Below, one piece after another: positions 14,379 to 23,430 of a DNA stretch of 64,000 nucleotides. The notes beneath the pieces are model-generated. The model saw nothing but the letters and a program-made list of their open reading frames with translations, made no database searches and was not told the DNA's origin. The DNA comes from Phalacrocorax aristotelis (lineage: Eukaryota; Chordata; Aves; Suliformes; Phalacrocoracidae), in NCBI RefSeq assembly GCF_949628215.1, contig NC_134280.1, positions 8,071,795-8,135,794 on the forward strand, written 5' to 3'. The first letter of the stretch is position 1. Every line of letters begins with the position of its first letter. Both the position numbers and the translations under genes were made by a program.

Positions 14379-17376
14379 GCGGGGATAAAGATAGGTTCAC
14401 TATGGCCAGCTTTTTTTGCACTCATTTCCTGAGTCCAGTACAAAAATTATTTTACGTAAGCTTTAACTCTTGATGGAAAAAAATACACTAGTGATTGTGC
14501 CAGCATCAAGGATTTTTCAACTGCTATGCTTATTTGAATTAACGATGAGATGCAGTATACGTACCATCTTACCAGACAGTGAGCTCTAGGAGGAAAGTCA
14601 TTGCTCATGCACAGCAAGTCCTGCATAGGCAGAGGAAGGGCATCTGGGAAAAAAAAAGATACATAAGAACATCAACATTCATTCAGCTGACTTACAATTT
14701 ACTGACGTTAGCAATTTGTTGAATGCAAAACATACTAAAAGCAGAAACGCCAGATCGCACCCACCAGACCCCAGAAAATTTTCACACAGAAGCAAATCGA
14801 CACACTGTGAAATCCACATTCTGAAAATTGCCTTTTGTCATATCTTTACAGGCATGTAAGAGAACTATCAGCTACCTTCTACCAGTTCTTCTTTCCCATC
14901 TTTGTCACTGGGTTCTTGTACAAGGTAATGATGGGTAATTGAGAATCTGAAGTCGGCAAATGAAATTTCATCTGATTTCTCTTCCCATGTTCCTGTGGTG
15001 TATACACCCTGCATATAAAAAAAGATATTATTTGATCACATAAATTTAGGTTAAAATTCATAAGCCTTAAAAAGTATGCTGCCTACAGGATCTATAATAT
15101 TTATTCATCTTCTTCTACTGTTAAATATTTAAGAATAAATAGTTAAGCATGGTTTAATTGCAAAAAAACAGTTCTCAAAGCACTTCATTATAGAGGTAGC
15201 TGAATGCTAAAATCCATGTTGCCAATAATCATGCTCATTTCAAGGATGATATATTCCCCTGAGAAGTGGTCAGAATTATATGGCAATAAAGAAGCCGATA
15301 TATCCTCTCATATGCATCTATGCATCTGAAGTGTTTGCACCCTCAACTTTGCCCAAAGACAGAAGTTTCCCACCTGGGATTTTATCTATATCTATACCAT
15401 TCTACATAAACAGCATATTTACTTTGAATATGCTTTCACTGATAAATGAGCTAGAATTTGCAAAACTTCTGTGTGTAAGGATAATTAATTTTTAAACAAA
15501 ATACACTACAGGAAATTTTCTAGGGAAAAAAAAAATCAACATTGCTGTACAGATTTGTATGCTGCTACTAAACACAGCAACTTGGATAACCCTTTGATCT
15601 GTAAAGGGTGTCTTCTCACTAGAAATCAAGAAGAGAGGTCTGGTCTAGGAAACAAGACAAGTAGGAATACACCGACAGATAAGGTTGAAAACTAGTTCAT
15701 TAGATAATGTAAGTTTTTGTTCTGAATACTCTGTACCCTGACTAAAATGAAGAAGCATAAAAGTCCTCTAGAAACATAGCAGCCCTTCAATCCAGCAGAG
15801 CTGAATTTGTTTGCACTAGTATGCAGAAGAGCTCAGCAATTTCCCCTGCGTTTTACAGGAGTGACAAAGCACTACAAAGGCTTTGAAATAAATCTCTCTG
15901 ATGGATGAACATAGTGAGTCACAAGTACTACTACAGAAACCTCAACTGTAAGTATGTGAGACGTGACAAAGGCTCAAGGCAGGGCAAAATGAAACTCCTT
16001 AAGAACTTAGAACAGTTTCAACCATGTTTCTGGATTCAAAACCGGGAATGAAAAAAGTCACTAGGCCCTGTACAAAGATCCAACTTTGTCATAGAAATAG
16101 CCTGCGTGGCAGACAGCCTGCTGATAAATTTACAGCAACTGTTTGTCAAACGGGCACTTTTACAAGCAAAATTCCCCAATACAAATCATTATCAGTCACA
16201 CCTAAGAAAATGGCAATACGTGTAATATACGAGTATATTACTAGTTAGCAATTCAAATTCTAAAAGAAAATTCAGAAGTGGTAACTGACCTTTTCTAGAG
16301 GTTTGCCTGAAGAAATCCCAATAAGTTTCCAGTCATTCAATACTTCTTCTATTTTTGAAATAAACCTATTAGGAAGGGGAAAAGGCATTAATACATGCTG
16401 AACACTAAACTTGTATTACAGTTCAGCTCCCTAAAAGCAGGCAGTATGTCGTCCTACTACAGAATTCCTTAAAAAGCATCAAAGAACAATCAAAGAACAA
16501 AGAACAATTGCTTCCTTGTACCAATAAAACGATCCTCCTATGTTTATATTGCAGATGATAGTTATTTTTAGCAACTGCTGTGAGCATACTTTCAGTGATT
16601 ACAGAATCTCCACTTCTTCTCTTTCTGGTATTCTATTCTATAGTTTTAACACATACTCCCGTTTTGTTGTTCACAGATAAATAAGCATGTGACACAAAAT
16701 TATGAACTAAATTCAGATTTAAAACGCAGCGCTCAGAATCTTTGCCTCCTTCTGCCACAGACATTGTCACTGGAAAAAGCATTTTAAAAAAGAATACGTT
16801 AAGAATGCGGGAGCATTCTTCACATTCTTCACCTACATCTTCTCATACATTGTTCTACTAACTTTTCAGGACTTCGGCTGTAAAATGACTATTTTAATAA
16901 TCAGGCAGCTCTTAAAGACACATAAGGCCCCAGACGTTTATTCTAATCCCCTGCAGACAGATATCAGGCCAGGCCTTTCCCTCGGTTCAGAAACAGCTCG
17001 GCTTGACCCCCCTCAGCCAACTCGGCGGCCGCGGCCGGAGCCCCTGCCGCAGCGGCGTGCCGGTGGGGCCGGACGGACGGAGTGGACGGGGCTCCGGCCA
17101 GGCACTAACCGCCGCGGGGCCCCGGCACCCCCCGGCCGGCTGGAGCGAGCGGGCACAGCCGAGCCCCCCGGTCCGGCTGCCGTGCGGGGAGCGGGGCCGG
17201 CGGCAGCACCACCTACCTCTCCCACTCGGAGGCGGTGGTGAAGTCCGTGATCTCGAACACCTCCGACTCGGGCTGCGGGGAGAGAGCGGGAGAGGCAGTG
17301 AGCGGGGAGACCAAGGCCCCGACGGGGAGCACAGGGGAGGAAGGGGGAAAACACTCACTTCGCTGTCGGCCGCCAT
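1520..17376 (-). CDS. RAB3GAP1: RAB3GAP1, Rab3 GTPase-activating protein catalytic subunit (5' part; 18 coding exons, continues left of the window)
   Basis: This is the catalytic subunit of the RAB3GAP1-RAB3GAP2 complex, known to act as a GAP for Rab3 and an exchange factor for Rab18 at the ER and in exocytosis and autophagy. Eighteen exons join with compatible phases: 17376-17359, 17272-17217, 16365-16290, 15008-14876, 14643-14565, 13875-13756, 13156-12991, 12217-12118, 9696-9615, 8799-8731, 7945-7872, 7194-7102, 5649-5480, 5087-4989, 4656-4484, 3474-3420, 3137-2769 and 1657-1520. They give 690 residues in frame from MAADSE, against about 981 in the human protein. The translation follows human RAB3GAP1 closely throughout, for example QVPLFVQIHHKWRRMYVGEC. 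Every intron is GT-AG and no frame break is seen. The remaining C-terminal ~290 residues, which by family numbering should include the catalytic arginine (Arg728 in human), lie outside the window. Confidence 0.96.
2769..3137 (-). CDS. RAB3GAP1: RAB3GAP1 coding exon 17 (acidic linker)
   Basis: Residues 522-644, 123 codons, phase 0 at both ends. It starts MLNCCIERKKARDEGK. A low-complexity Gly/Asp/Lys-rich linker differs from the human sequence. Then come the conserved acidic motif SWSDSEEEFFECLSDTED at about residues 576-593 and the block HGKLMLLHPGEPLYIPITQ. Acceptor GTTAG, donor GTCAGG. Translation past the donor stops after four codons. Confidence 0.96.
3420..3474 (-). CDS. RAB3GAP1: RAB3GAP1 coding exon 16
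   Basis: Residues 503-521, GLANGPPDLRCCLLHQKLQ. The acceptor is TGTTAG; using the next AG four bases on would break the frame. Donor GTAAAT, ending in phase 0. Confidence 0.93.
4484..4656 (-). CDS. RAB3GAP1: RAB3GAP1 coding exon 15
   Basis: Residues 446-503, with SDSLTYKLALCLCMINFYHG, VKGVAHLWQEFVLEMRYRWE and NNYLIPG. Acceptor CGTAG, donor GTAAGA, ending in phase 2. Confidence 0.96.
4989..5087 (-). CDS. RAB3GAP1: RAB3GAP1 coding exon 14
   Basis: Residues 413-445, FLFPDAADKLADGFESRMSS then SAGNNPPPENEDY. This linker is less conserved than its neighbours. Acceptor TCAAG, donor GTAAGT. It is phase 0 at both ends, so skipping it would keep the frame. Confidence 0.94.
5318..5395. repeat. AT-only low-complexity, self-complementary region
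   Basis: A stretch of about 75 bases made almost wholly of A and T, with repeated TTATTATA/TATAATAA words on both strands that could fold back on themselves. It lies in RAB3GAP1 intron 13. Confidence 0.6.
5480..5649 (-). CDS. RAB3GAP1: RAB3GAP1 coding exon 13
   Basis: Residues 356-412, with SKLTEPAPVPIHKLSVTNMV then HSAKKKIRKHRGVDESPLNN. It carries a basic cluster, KKKIRKHR. Acceptor TGTAG, donor GTAAGT, ending in phase 0. Confidence 0.96.
7102..7194 (-). CDS. RAB3GAP1: RAB3GAP1 coding exon 12
   Basis: Residues 325-356, DFLTEFFKLCRRKESTDEIL then GRSAFEEEGK. Acceptor TATAG, donor GTAAAA, ending in phase 1. Confidence 0.94.
7872..7945 (-). CDS. RAB3GAP1: RAB3GAP1 coding exon 11
   Basis: Residues 300-325, DLDPIQAPQWSVRVRKADNP then QCLLG. 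Acceptor TTAAG, donor GTAAGA, ending in phase 1. Confidence 0.95.
8731..8799 (-). CDS. RAB3GAP1: RAB3GAP1 coding exon 10
   Basis: Residues 277-300, ELHLATTWPHLTEGIIVDND then VY. Acceptor TTCAG, donor GTAAGT, ending in phase 2. Confidence 0.95.
9615..9696 (-). CDS. RAB3GAP1: RAB3GAP1 coding exon 9
   Basis: Residues 250-277, DIDALVGGEVGGLEFGKLPF then GACEDPI. Acceptor TTCAG, donor GTGAGA, ending in phase 2. Confidence 0.95.
12118..12217 (-). CDS. RAB3GAP1: RAB3GAP1 coding exon 8
   Basis: Residues 217-250, GCPLTPLPPVSMAIRLTYVL then QDWQQYFWPQQPP. Acceptor TCAAG, donor GTAGGA, ending in phase 1. Confidence 0.95.
12991..13156 (-). CDS. RAB3GAP1: RAB3GAP1 coding exon 7
   Basis: Residues 161-216. 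This is one of the best conserved stretches of the family, with QVPLFVQIHHKWRRMYVGEC, FEMVHLRKVPNQYIHLSGLL and DVFKSKI. Acceptor TATAG, donor GTAAGT, ending in phase 0. Confidence 0.97.
13756..13875 (-). CDS. RAB3GAP1: RAB3GAP1 coding exon 6
   Basis: Residues 121-161, with YGLREFVVIAPAA then SESKCNLLLSSISIALGNTG. Acceptor TTAAG, donor GTAGGT, ending in phase 2 inside a Cys codon. Confidence 0.95.
14354..14384 (+). repeat. Poly-G homopolymer (26 G, then C, then 4 G)
   Basis: An uninterrupted run of 26 guanines at 14354-14379 is followed by CGGGG, inside RAB3GAP1 intron 5. In the RAB3GAP1 transcript it would be poly-C. Runs this long are rare and error-prone in sequencing, so the exact length is uncertain. 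Confidence 0.9.
14565..14643 (-). CDS. RAB3GAP1: RAB3GAP1 coding exon 5
   Basis: Residues 95-121, with MQDLLCMSNDFPPRAHCLVR. The acceptor is CCCAG after an A/T-rich run. The donor GTACGT splits a Trp codon that is completed by exon 6. Confidence 0.94.
14876..15008 (-). CDS. RAB3GAP1: RAB3GAP1 coding exon 4
   Basis: Residues 51-95, with GTWEEKSDEISFADFRFS followed by ITHHYLVQEPSDKDGKEEL. Acceptor ATGCAG, donor GTAGCT, ending in phase 1. Confidence 0.95.
16290..16365 (-). CDS. RAB3GAP1: RAB3GAP1 coding exon 3
   Basis: Residues 25-50, including FISKIEEVLNDWKLIG. The first base completes the Arg codon left open by exon 2. Acceptor AATAG, donor GTCAGT, ending in phase 0. Confidence 0.95.
17217..17272 (-). 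CDS. RAB3GAP1: RAB3GAP1 coding exon 2
   Basis: Residues 7-25, PESEVFEITDFTTASEWER. The acceptor is CCGCAG and the donor GTAGGT, ending in phase 2. The intron separating it from exon 1 is only 86 bp and very GC-rich. Confidence 0.94.
17359..17376 (-). CDS. RAB3GAP1: RAB3GAP1 coding exon 1 (start codon)
   Basis: The exon encodes only MAADSE (residues 1-6), ending in phase 0 at a GTGAGT donor. The start is chosen because MAADSE matches the known N-terminus of the family, and because the next exon continues PESEVFEITDF in frame. Confidence 0.93.
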
Positions 17377-17382
17377 CTTCCG
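17369..17382 (-). promoter_or_regulatory. RAB3GAP1: Overlapping ETS and YY1 motifs at the RAB3GAP1 start codon
   Basis: Read on the minus strand, CGGAAGATGGCGGC combines an ETS core (CGGAAG) with an exact YY1-type element (AAGATGGCGGC) in which the ATG is the RAB3GAP1 initiation codon. YY1 elements of this form are known to sit at the translation start of many housekeeping genes. Occupancy is inferred, not shown. Confidence 0.55.
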
Positions 17383-20324
17383 CCGCTGCCGGACAGCCCC
17401 GACGGGCGCAGAGGCTGACGGGAAAGCGGCGGAGGGCGGTGCGGAGCCGGGCGGTGCCGGTCGTCCAGCCCCGGCGCCGGTTGTGGCAGTTGCCCCGTCA
17501 CAGACCGTCGTGGCCTGGTCAGCCGCCCCCTGGCGCCCTTCCCTGCAGCCTTCCTTGGGAGAGGACGGCCGGGCGGCCCTCCCGCGCCGCCGGCGGGCTG
17601 AAGTGCCCCAGGCTGGGGCGGTTACTTCACGGCGCTGTGAAGCTGAGGCATGGGCAGGTCTCAGAGACTCCGGCTGCCTCAGGAACGGCCCGAAAGTGTA
17701 AACGAAGTGCCTCGCCGGCTGGGTCTCCGGGGTGTTGCTGGCGTCGCAGCTTGTCGCTGTTAGGCTGGTTGTGTCGGGTACCTGCAAACAGATCAGTAAT
17801 ACACCCCTTTTCGGTCAGCCGGGAGCTGGGGTGTCCCCCAGGCCTGGTGTTCCTGGTCCAGCCTAAACCAAGGCATTCACCTTCTAGCTTGTGCCGCCCT
17901 GTCACCGTGTCCCGGGCTATGGCGTCCACAGCCCGCCCTCCCAGCATCCGCAGTCGTCGCATCCACAGTCCTCCTCACATCTATGCTGCTGGCATCCACG
18001 GTCCTCACATCCGGCAAAACAGTTCCCTTCAAAACCCTTTAAACTCAGCCTGAGCCCGGCTGCACCTCTCGTCCTTTCCTCCCCCCTTCCACAGTCTGCT
18101 ACTTTAAAAAAATAAAATAAAACGATCCTTGAAGTCTACTGTTTAAGGCTGCTGGAAAGGAGGTAGAGGACTCTTCGTGGGTAATGAGGAGTGTTTAGGT
18201 GAGGGGACTGACTGCAAAGTTATAATGACAGATAAATAGATAAGGTACTAAAAACATAAATGGACATTAACAGCGAAACGTGCTCTGCTTTGCGTGCTGG
18301 AAGATCTGTCTTGTGATTAGAGCTTAAAATACTACCATTCAGTTCAACCCTGTTTGCCTTGCCAGGTCTCTACGGCTCTTTGGGCCGAACTCCTCCGAGC
18401 AAAGTGCCCCGGGGCTGGGGGGGGGGAGTTGCCCCGGCAACATGGTGTAAACTCAACAGTCGGTTTGAGCCCGAGCTGCCCGGTGGGTTTGCCCGCAGAA
18501 CAGCCTGTCTCGGCACTAAGTACTACGTGCTCCGCAGTCAGAAAAACATGCCGAAAATAAAATCAAAGTATATGTAATTACTGTTTGAATTCCTTGCTGT
18601 CCAGCAACAGAAGACAGCTGTGAGCTAAAAATGCTCTGTAACTTCTCTTTGGGTTGCTGTGCCTCTTCCACGCTTTGCTACTGAAGCACCAGGTAAGGCG
18701 GCGTTTATGCCTTTTTATAGAAACTTTTCAGTTATTATTTGAAGGGGGTTTTGTGTATCCAAAAAAAAATTTCAAAGTTTGGAGAAGTTCACTGTCTAAT
18801 ATAACTCTTAACAAGCTAATACAATGGGATAAACTTTTTAATGGATTATCCGGTGTTTAGCATAAGAATGAGAAATCAAGAGTGCTGTCTGCTATAGCTA
18901 CTTCTGCACAGTTCACTGGATGACCTTGGTCATCAGGTATAGGTCATTCAATTTTTCTCTGTTTCCTCTTCTGTAAACTAAGAATGGCAGTACTGTCTGA
19001 GGTCTGGCTGTTACATGGTTATAAAGTAATGCACATTCCTCACACAAAAAGAGTTCTATAAAATTGTTAATTTAATCTAGGATAACTGCATGAGTCTCTT
19101 GGGAAGGCTGCTCATCTTCCAAGTAGTTATACTTTTTGCTGATAGAATCAGTAACAAAAACCTAATTCTTTTCCTGACTAGCAGTATGGAGTGGCAAAAT
19201 GCTACTGAATCCAGCAAAAGCCACATAGGCCCTTCGTTTCCACTAACTTCTCTAGTGACTTTGAAATGGAACGATTCTTTACAGATGTCTACATTGACTG
19301 TTACTTTCCATCTGTTGCATACATCCTAGCATTGGTAGCACCTTGACTTCAGGCAGGTTTTCCCCATATGTTAGTAGCACTACTGAGAGCCCTGAGCTTA
19401 GCTGCAAAGGAAACGAACAGGTATTTATTAATAAATTAAGAATAAGAATTTATAAGGGAATTGAAAAAAAAACAAACAAACAAACATTGCCAGGGTAGTA
19501 CGCAAGATTGCTGTTAGGAATAACTTGTAATAAGTTTTATGATGGAATATTGAAAATTGTATGTACTCCTAGGTGTGGAAGATGTATTTAAAACAGAATA
19601 TTTTATTCAGTTGGGTGATGTGAGGATAAGCAATGAAGTGAAAATACACATGTGAGGAAAAGCACAGAGAGAAAATTTTATAAAGAAATTAGCAACATAA
19701 GAGCTACTAGGTGCCTGATTTTTCATAGTTCTACCTATCTATGGATTTAAAAACCATAAACATAGTTTTCTAAAAAAACATACCTTTCTTTTAACCTGCC
19801 ATACAAATAAGTTCTAAACCAGCTTAATTTAGTAGCATGTGTATGGTGGTTATGAAATATTTTTGTGTGAGGAGAGAACGTATTGCAGTAAATTCAACTG
19901 GAGATGCAAATGCAAGAAAACTGAAATATTTTTGTGAGAGAATTGTTTTCAATGGACATAACATGTATTTCTTACACAGTTAAATAGGCGAGCCCACTGC
20001 CACATTATATCAATTATGTCAGTACAACAGAACATTTCACATAATCCAGAAAGGAGTAAGATATTTATGCAGTGTGAAAAGTTAGACCCCATTCAATAAT
20101 ATTAGCAGGAACAGACATATGTAAAAGATATAAACTGTCATATTACATATTTCTTGATTAGCTAGTAGGAAAAAAGTTCCTTATAGGCACATATTTACAT
20201 GACTTGCCAATATGGACTTTATAACATTCCTCTGTAGCACCCAGAGTTACCTAATGTAAGAATTTGACTCTGTTATTCGTAGGTATTTAAATGTGTATTC
20301 ATATTCATTCATGTACATTGATAC

Positions 20325-20366
20325 ACATAAGATATCAGACAATAAGATATATACAATATCTTATGT
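20325..20366. repeat. Short inverted repeat (11-bp arms, 20-base spacer)
   Basis: ACATAAGATAT at 20325-20335 and its exact reverse complement at 20356-20366 lie in AT-rich non-coding DNA. It may be chance in this composition. Confidence 0.6.
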
Positions 20367-20870
20367 ATTTCATGGGTTTTTTTAAACTATAAGTTATTTA
20401 TTAAATAATAAAGACATTAGAAAACATGTTAATACACATATTAACTAATATTCATTATTGTATTTTCTTTTATTCATTTCAACTCACTATCTTTAATTAC
20501 ATTACATGTTCTTGTCACCTGAGAAACAGAAGTTCACTATGTTTTTCAGGAAGAGCCCCAAATCCATCAAACTATTAATTGAGATTAATTTTATTTTAAG
20601 AATTAGCTGTCTAGAATTTAAAATCTTCAAATCCCTTGTCTTCACCCACTCAAGTTTCTTCTGTGTGATTGTTCTGTGTTGTTTATGCTCCTGTCATCTT
20701 ATGGTATTGCTAATCTTTGAGTTTAATCTTAGAAAAGAGGGCTGATGTTTTCGTAGCTGTGAAACAGCTCACAATATGCTTACTCACCATATTCAGGAAT
20801 AGTGTTAACCTTAAACAGGATTGATGTTGCCCACACATAACTATATTAACCAGGAGCGAGACAACTAGCT

Positions 20871-20908
20871 CCTTTCCCACAGCTATTGTCGATTAGTTGT
20901 GGGAAAGG
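20871..20908. repeat. Short inverted repeat (14-bp arms, 10-base loop)
   Basis: CCTTTCCCACAGCT and AGTTGTGGGAAAGG pair at 13 of 14 positions around a 10-base loop. The flanks do not extend the stem, so it is too short for a typical microRNA precursor. Confidence 0.75.
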
Positions 20909-23390
20909 TTCATTACAACCTTCTAATTAAGGGTAAAGCCTAATAAAAGCATCTTTGTCTGGAAAACCCAGTGTTTGAAGACGGCTTGCTCCCACTGTGG
21001 GAATCCAATAATGTCTTAGAGATGACACAGCATAGGGAGTAATAGTTGTATGAAACAATATTAAAATTGAAAATCACAATGGTGGCATTTCCAATTAAAA
21101 GTGTGGGGTTGGGCTTGATCTATTTCAATCTTTTCACTGTTTTCAACAACTACCAGCTTTAATTTTTTTACCAAAAGACACCATTTTCTTCAGAAAGAAA
21201 CGCCATTTAGGTCAGCTACAGTGAGGAACACAGATACAGTAGATAGGAAGTTTTAAATGAACAGTATAATGAATTCAAAATGCATACTGTGGTTTATTTC
21301 TGAAAACAATCTCAAAAATAAATGTGCCCCACTGAATTAATATATTGAAAAACTTTACACATTTAGATAATTAGCATGTTTTCTTTCTAAGTTAGAAGAG
21401 ATTTATAGAGCTTAGAAAGCTTTGTATGATGCAAGAATCCATGCTAGGTGTGAGAAAAGAATCTACACATTTTGCTTCACAGATGTATGCTTTAAGATCT
21501 GAACTGTTATGAAATCTCGGTCACACTGAAGTCAGTAACAGGGCTACTGGATGTCTGCGTTTCCCCAAGGATGTTCTTTCTGCATGAACCGTAGTATTAC
21601 ATTCCACTGCAACCTACTACTTCCATACAACCTGCCGTGTAGACTATGGCTTTGCTGTCACTTTGGACAAGTGCCTAGCTGTCTACTGTTACTTCTACAT
21701 GCAATTGTCAACATAAGGTGTAGAAAATAAGTGTGCAAAGATAGAAAATACTTGCTGCTTTAATTTCCTGAGAACAGATTTTTTCAAATGTTTATTGTTT
21801 GACTTTGCTATTGTTGCCTTGCAGATCTCCTTGAAAATCCTAGTGTGTTAAACTGGAAATACAAGGCACAAATACTCATGGTGAACATTATTCTTACTTC
21901 TGTTTCTGCCTGAGTTTGAAAATACTCTAAAAGCATAATGTTGAATATGCAAGCGATTTTTTACGGGTGAATTAATCTCTATATTGAATGATTCAAGGTT
22001 GGAAAACGGATCTCTAGAGGTATCAAAGCATTATTTGGGAGTCCTGATGGAAATCTCTTTTAAGCCTCTCATGTAGGTGTAGAGAGAGCTTATATATCCT
22101 TATAGGAGGCCAGCAGTTTACGGTGCCAGATGTACAGATGGTACATGGATAGCTGTTATTCATTTCCTTGAGCTACTGTTATGTCTCTCAACAACCAGGA
22201 GTTAAAATATCAAATGTTCTTAGTACTAGTTTAAGGTAAGCTTTAAGGTGTTTTGGTTTTATAAATGTAGTATAACTTGAATTATCTATTTTTCTAAACA
22301 TACAGAGGTACTATGGTGCTCACAGAAAGGTACACTCATGGTTAAGATACTGATTTTGACAATACAGTAATTTTAAGTGAGAAGCAAAAGTTTACCACTA
22401 AGATGTTAATGGGCTAACTCTGTCTCAGCTAGTGACTCTTGGTTATATCAAATTCAGTCAGGTGCTTGGCACAGGTCACAGAAATTCAGTGACAACAAAA
22501 AAGGCAGCAGTGTAATGGCTAGTTATTTTTTCTAGTGTGTACAATTTTTAAACACCTAAGACATTTACCTTTGTAAATACTCAGAAATAATACATTGCCA
22601 TTGATGTATTTATGAATTTATAATAGTTCTGAGATAAAATGTTAAATTTATACCTTGTTGATATCAGTGAGATCATTGTTAATGTTTTCAGTCAAATCAC
22701 TCTGGATGCACTGGCTCTGTAGAGAAAAATGCTCAGCGAAGTTTTGAATGTATGTTTAAAACTAGACCTCCTATAACATGGGATAATTACTCCTCAAGAA
22801 ACTTCAATTTATTTACATAATAAATTATATATTTCTCTGAAATTTATAGAAATATTCCTGTAGAATTCATGTTTCTTTGGAATAAGCTCAGAGATTTGTT
22901 GAGGCTGCAGTGTACAAGCTACTCTGTGCTCAGAAAGTTTTGGATGTTGAACCTCTTTTGCTGAGAGAGTTTTGACCAAGTAGACAAAGATAAATATCAA
23001 AGATAATTCAGGTTTGATTTCTCAGTAATATGTTAAAAATGCGATTATCTCCCGAATGTGAAGTGTTGACTTTCTGGTCCAACAGTAAGTATGATGTCAG
23101 CAAAATAATACTGACAGCTTTCATATCTTATTCAACATAGCATATGTTGAGGTTTTGTCAATAAAAACTGCCAAGACCGTCTGGGTCTGTCTATTCACAG
23201 GACAGGGCATCGGATGTTAAGCTAAATTATAATATTTTGAGTAATTTCAAGTACTTTTTGGATGTTGTTTTGGTCTTACTTATGGCTCTGAAATAGTGAA
23301 ATATGAAGTACTGATTTGTACATGTGAATTGGAAATCAATTAATGAAACGTTTTTTCAGGTTTCAGGACCTTAATACATCTAAGGACAAT

Positions 23391-23430
23391 ATGTCTGACA
23401 ACCAGCCAAATAAAAGGAGAAGCAAAGCAG
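23391..23430 (+). CDS. MAP3K19: MAP3K19 first recognised coding exon (start uncertain)
   Basis: Encodes MSDNQPNKRRSKA plus one base, ending at a GTAGTC donor; exon 2 completes a Gly codon. The exon itself starts at 23360 after TTTTTTCAG, or at 23367 after a second TTTCAG. Its frame stays open upstream of this ATG to either acceptor (GTT-TCA-GGA is not used; the open reading is FQDLNTSKDN), so an upstream coding exon is possible. The ATG context is ordinary. Confidence 0.6.

Larger units (their letters stand above)
1658..16289 (-). other. RAB3GAP1: RAB3GAP1 introns 3-17, general content
   Basis: The introns between exons 3 and 18 range from about 0.2 to 2.4 kb; the longest is 9697-12117. They are AT-rich and contain scattered homopolymers, an AT palindrome region near 5318-5395, a short AAC repeat near 7950 and the poly-G tract at 14354. 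No other genes, RNA genes or long interspersed elements were recognised in them. Confidence 0.7.
16990..17650. promoter_or_regulatory. RAB3GAP1: CpG-island promoter of RAB3GAP1
   Basis: The sequence changes abruptly from AT-rich to very GC- and CpG-rich DNA around RAB3GAP1 exons 1 and 2, then back to mixed composition by about 18.1 kb. No TATA box is seen near the start codon, as usual for housekeeping promoters. It could also serve the divergent MAP3K19 gene, but no linking exon was proven. Confidence 0.8.
17651..23359. other. RAB3GAP1-MAP3K19 divergent intergenic region / MAP3K19 5' leader region
   Basis: No coding exon was recognised here. The first 450 bases are still moderately GC-rich and contain C-rich tandem words (cagtcctc/catccac, near 17940-18020). 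The rest is AT-rich. Somewhere here must lie the MAP3K19 promoter, any untranslated first exon and possibly a short upstream coding exon. A strong donor-like CACCAG/GTAAGG at 18688-18698 is a candidate exon end but is unproven. Confidence 0.6.

Noticed and set aside
17003-18053. Long open frames on both strands (up to 272 codons) across the RAB3GAP1 CpG island
   Set aside because: GC-rich DNA has few stop codons. The predicted proteins are Arg/Pro/Gly/Ala-rich without domains, and they overlap the proven RAB3GAP1 exons 1 and 2 antisense or cross their splice sites.
18621-18692. Segment ending CACCAG/GTAAGG as a MAP3K19 coding exon
   Set aside because: The donor is strong but the ATG-led frame meets TGA before it. 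It could be an untranslated exon, which cannot be shown from sequence alone.
20871-20908. Hairpin as a microRNA precursor
   Set aside because: The stem is only 14 bp and the flanks do not pair, well short of a 60-80 base precursor.
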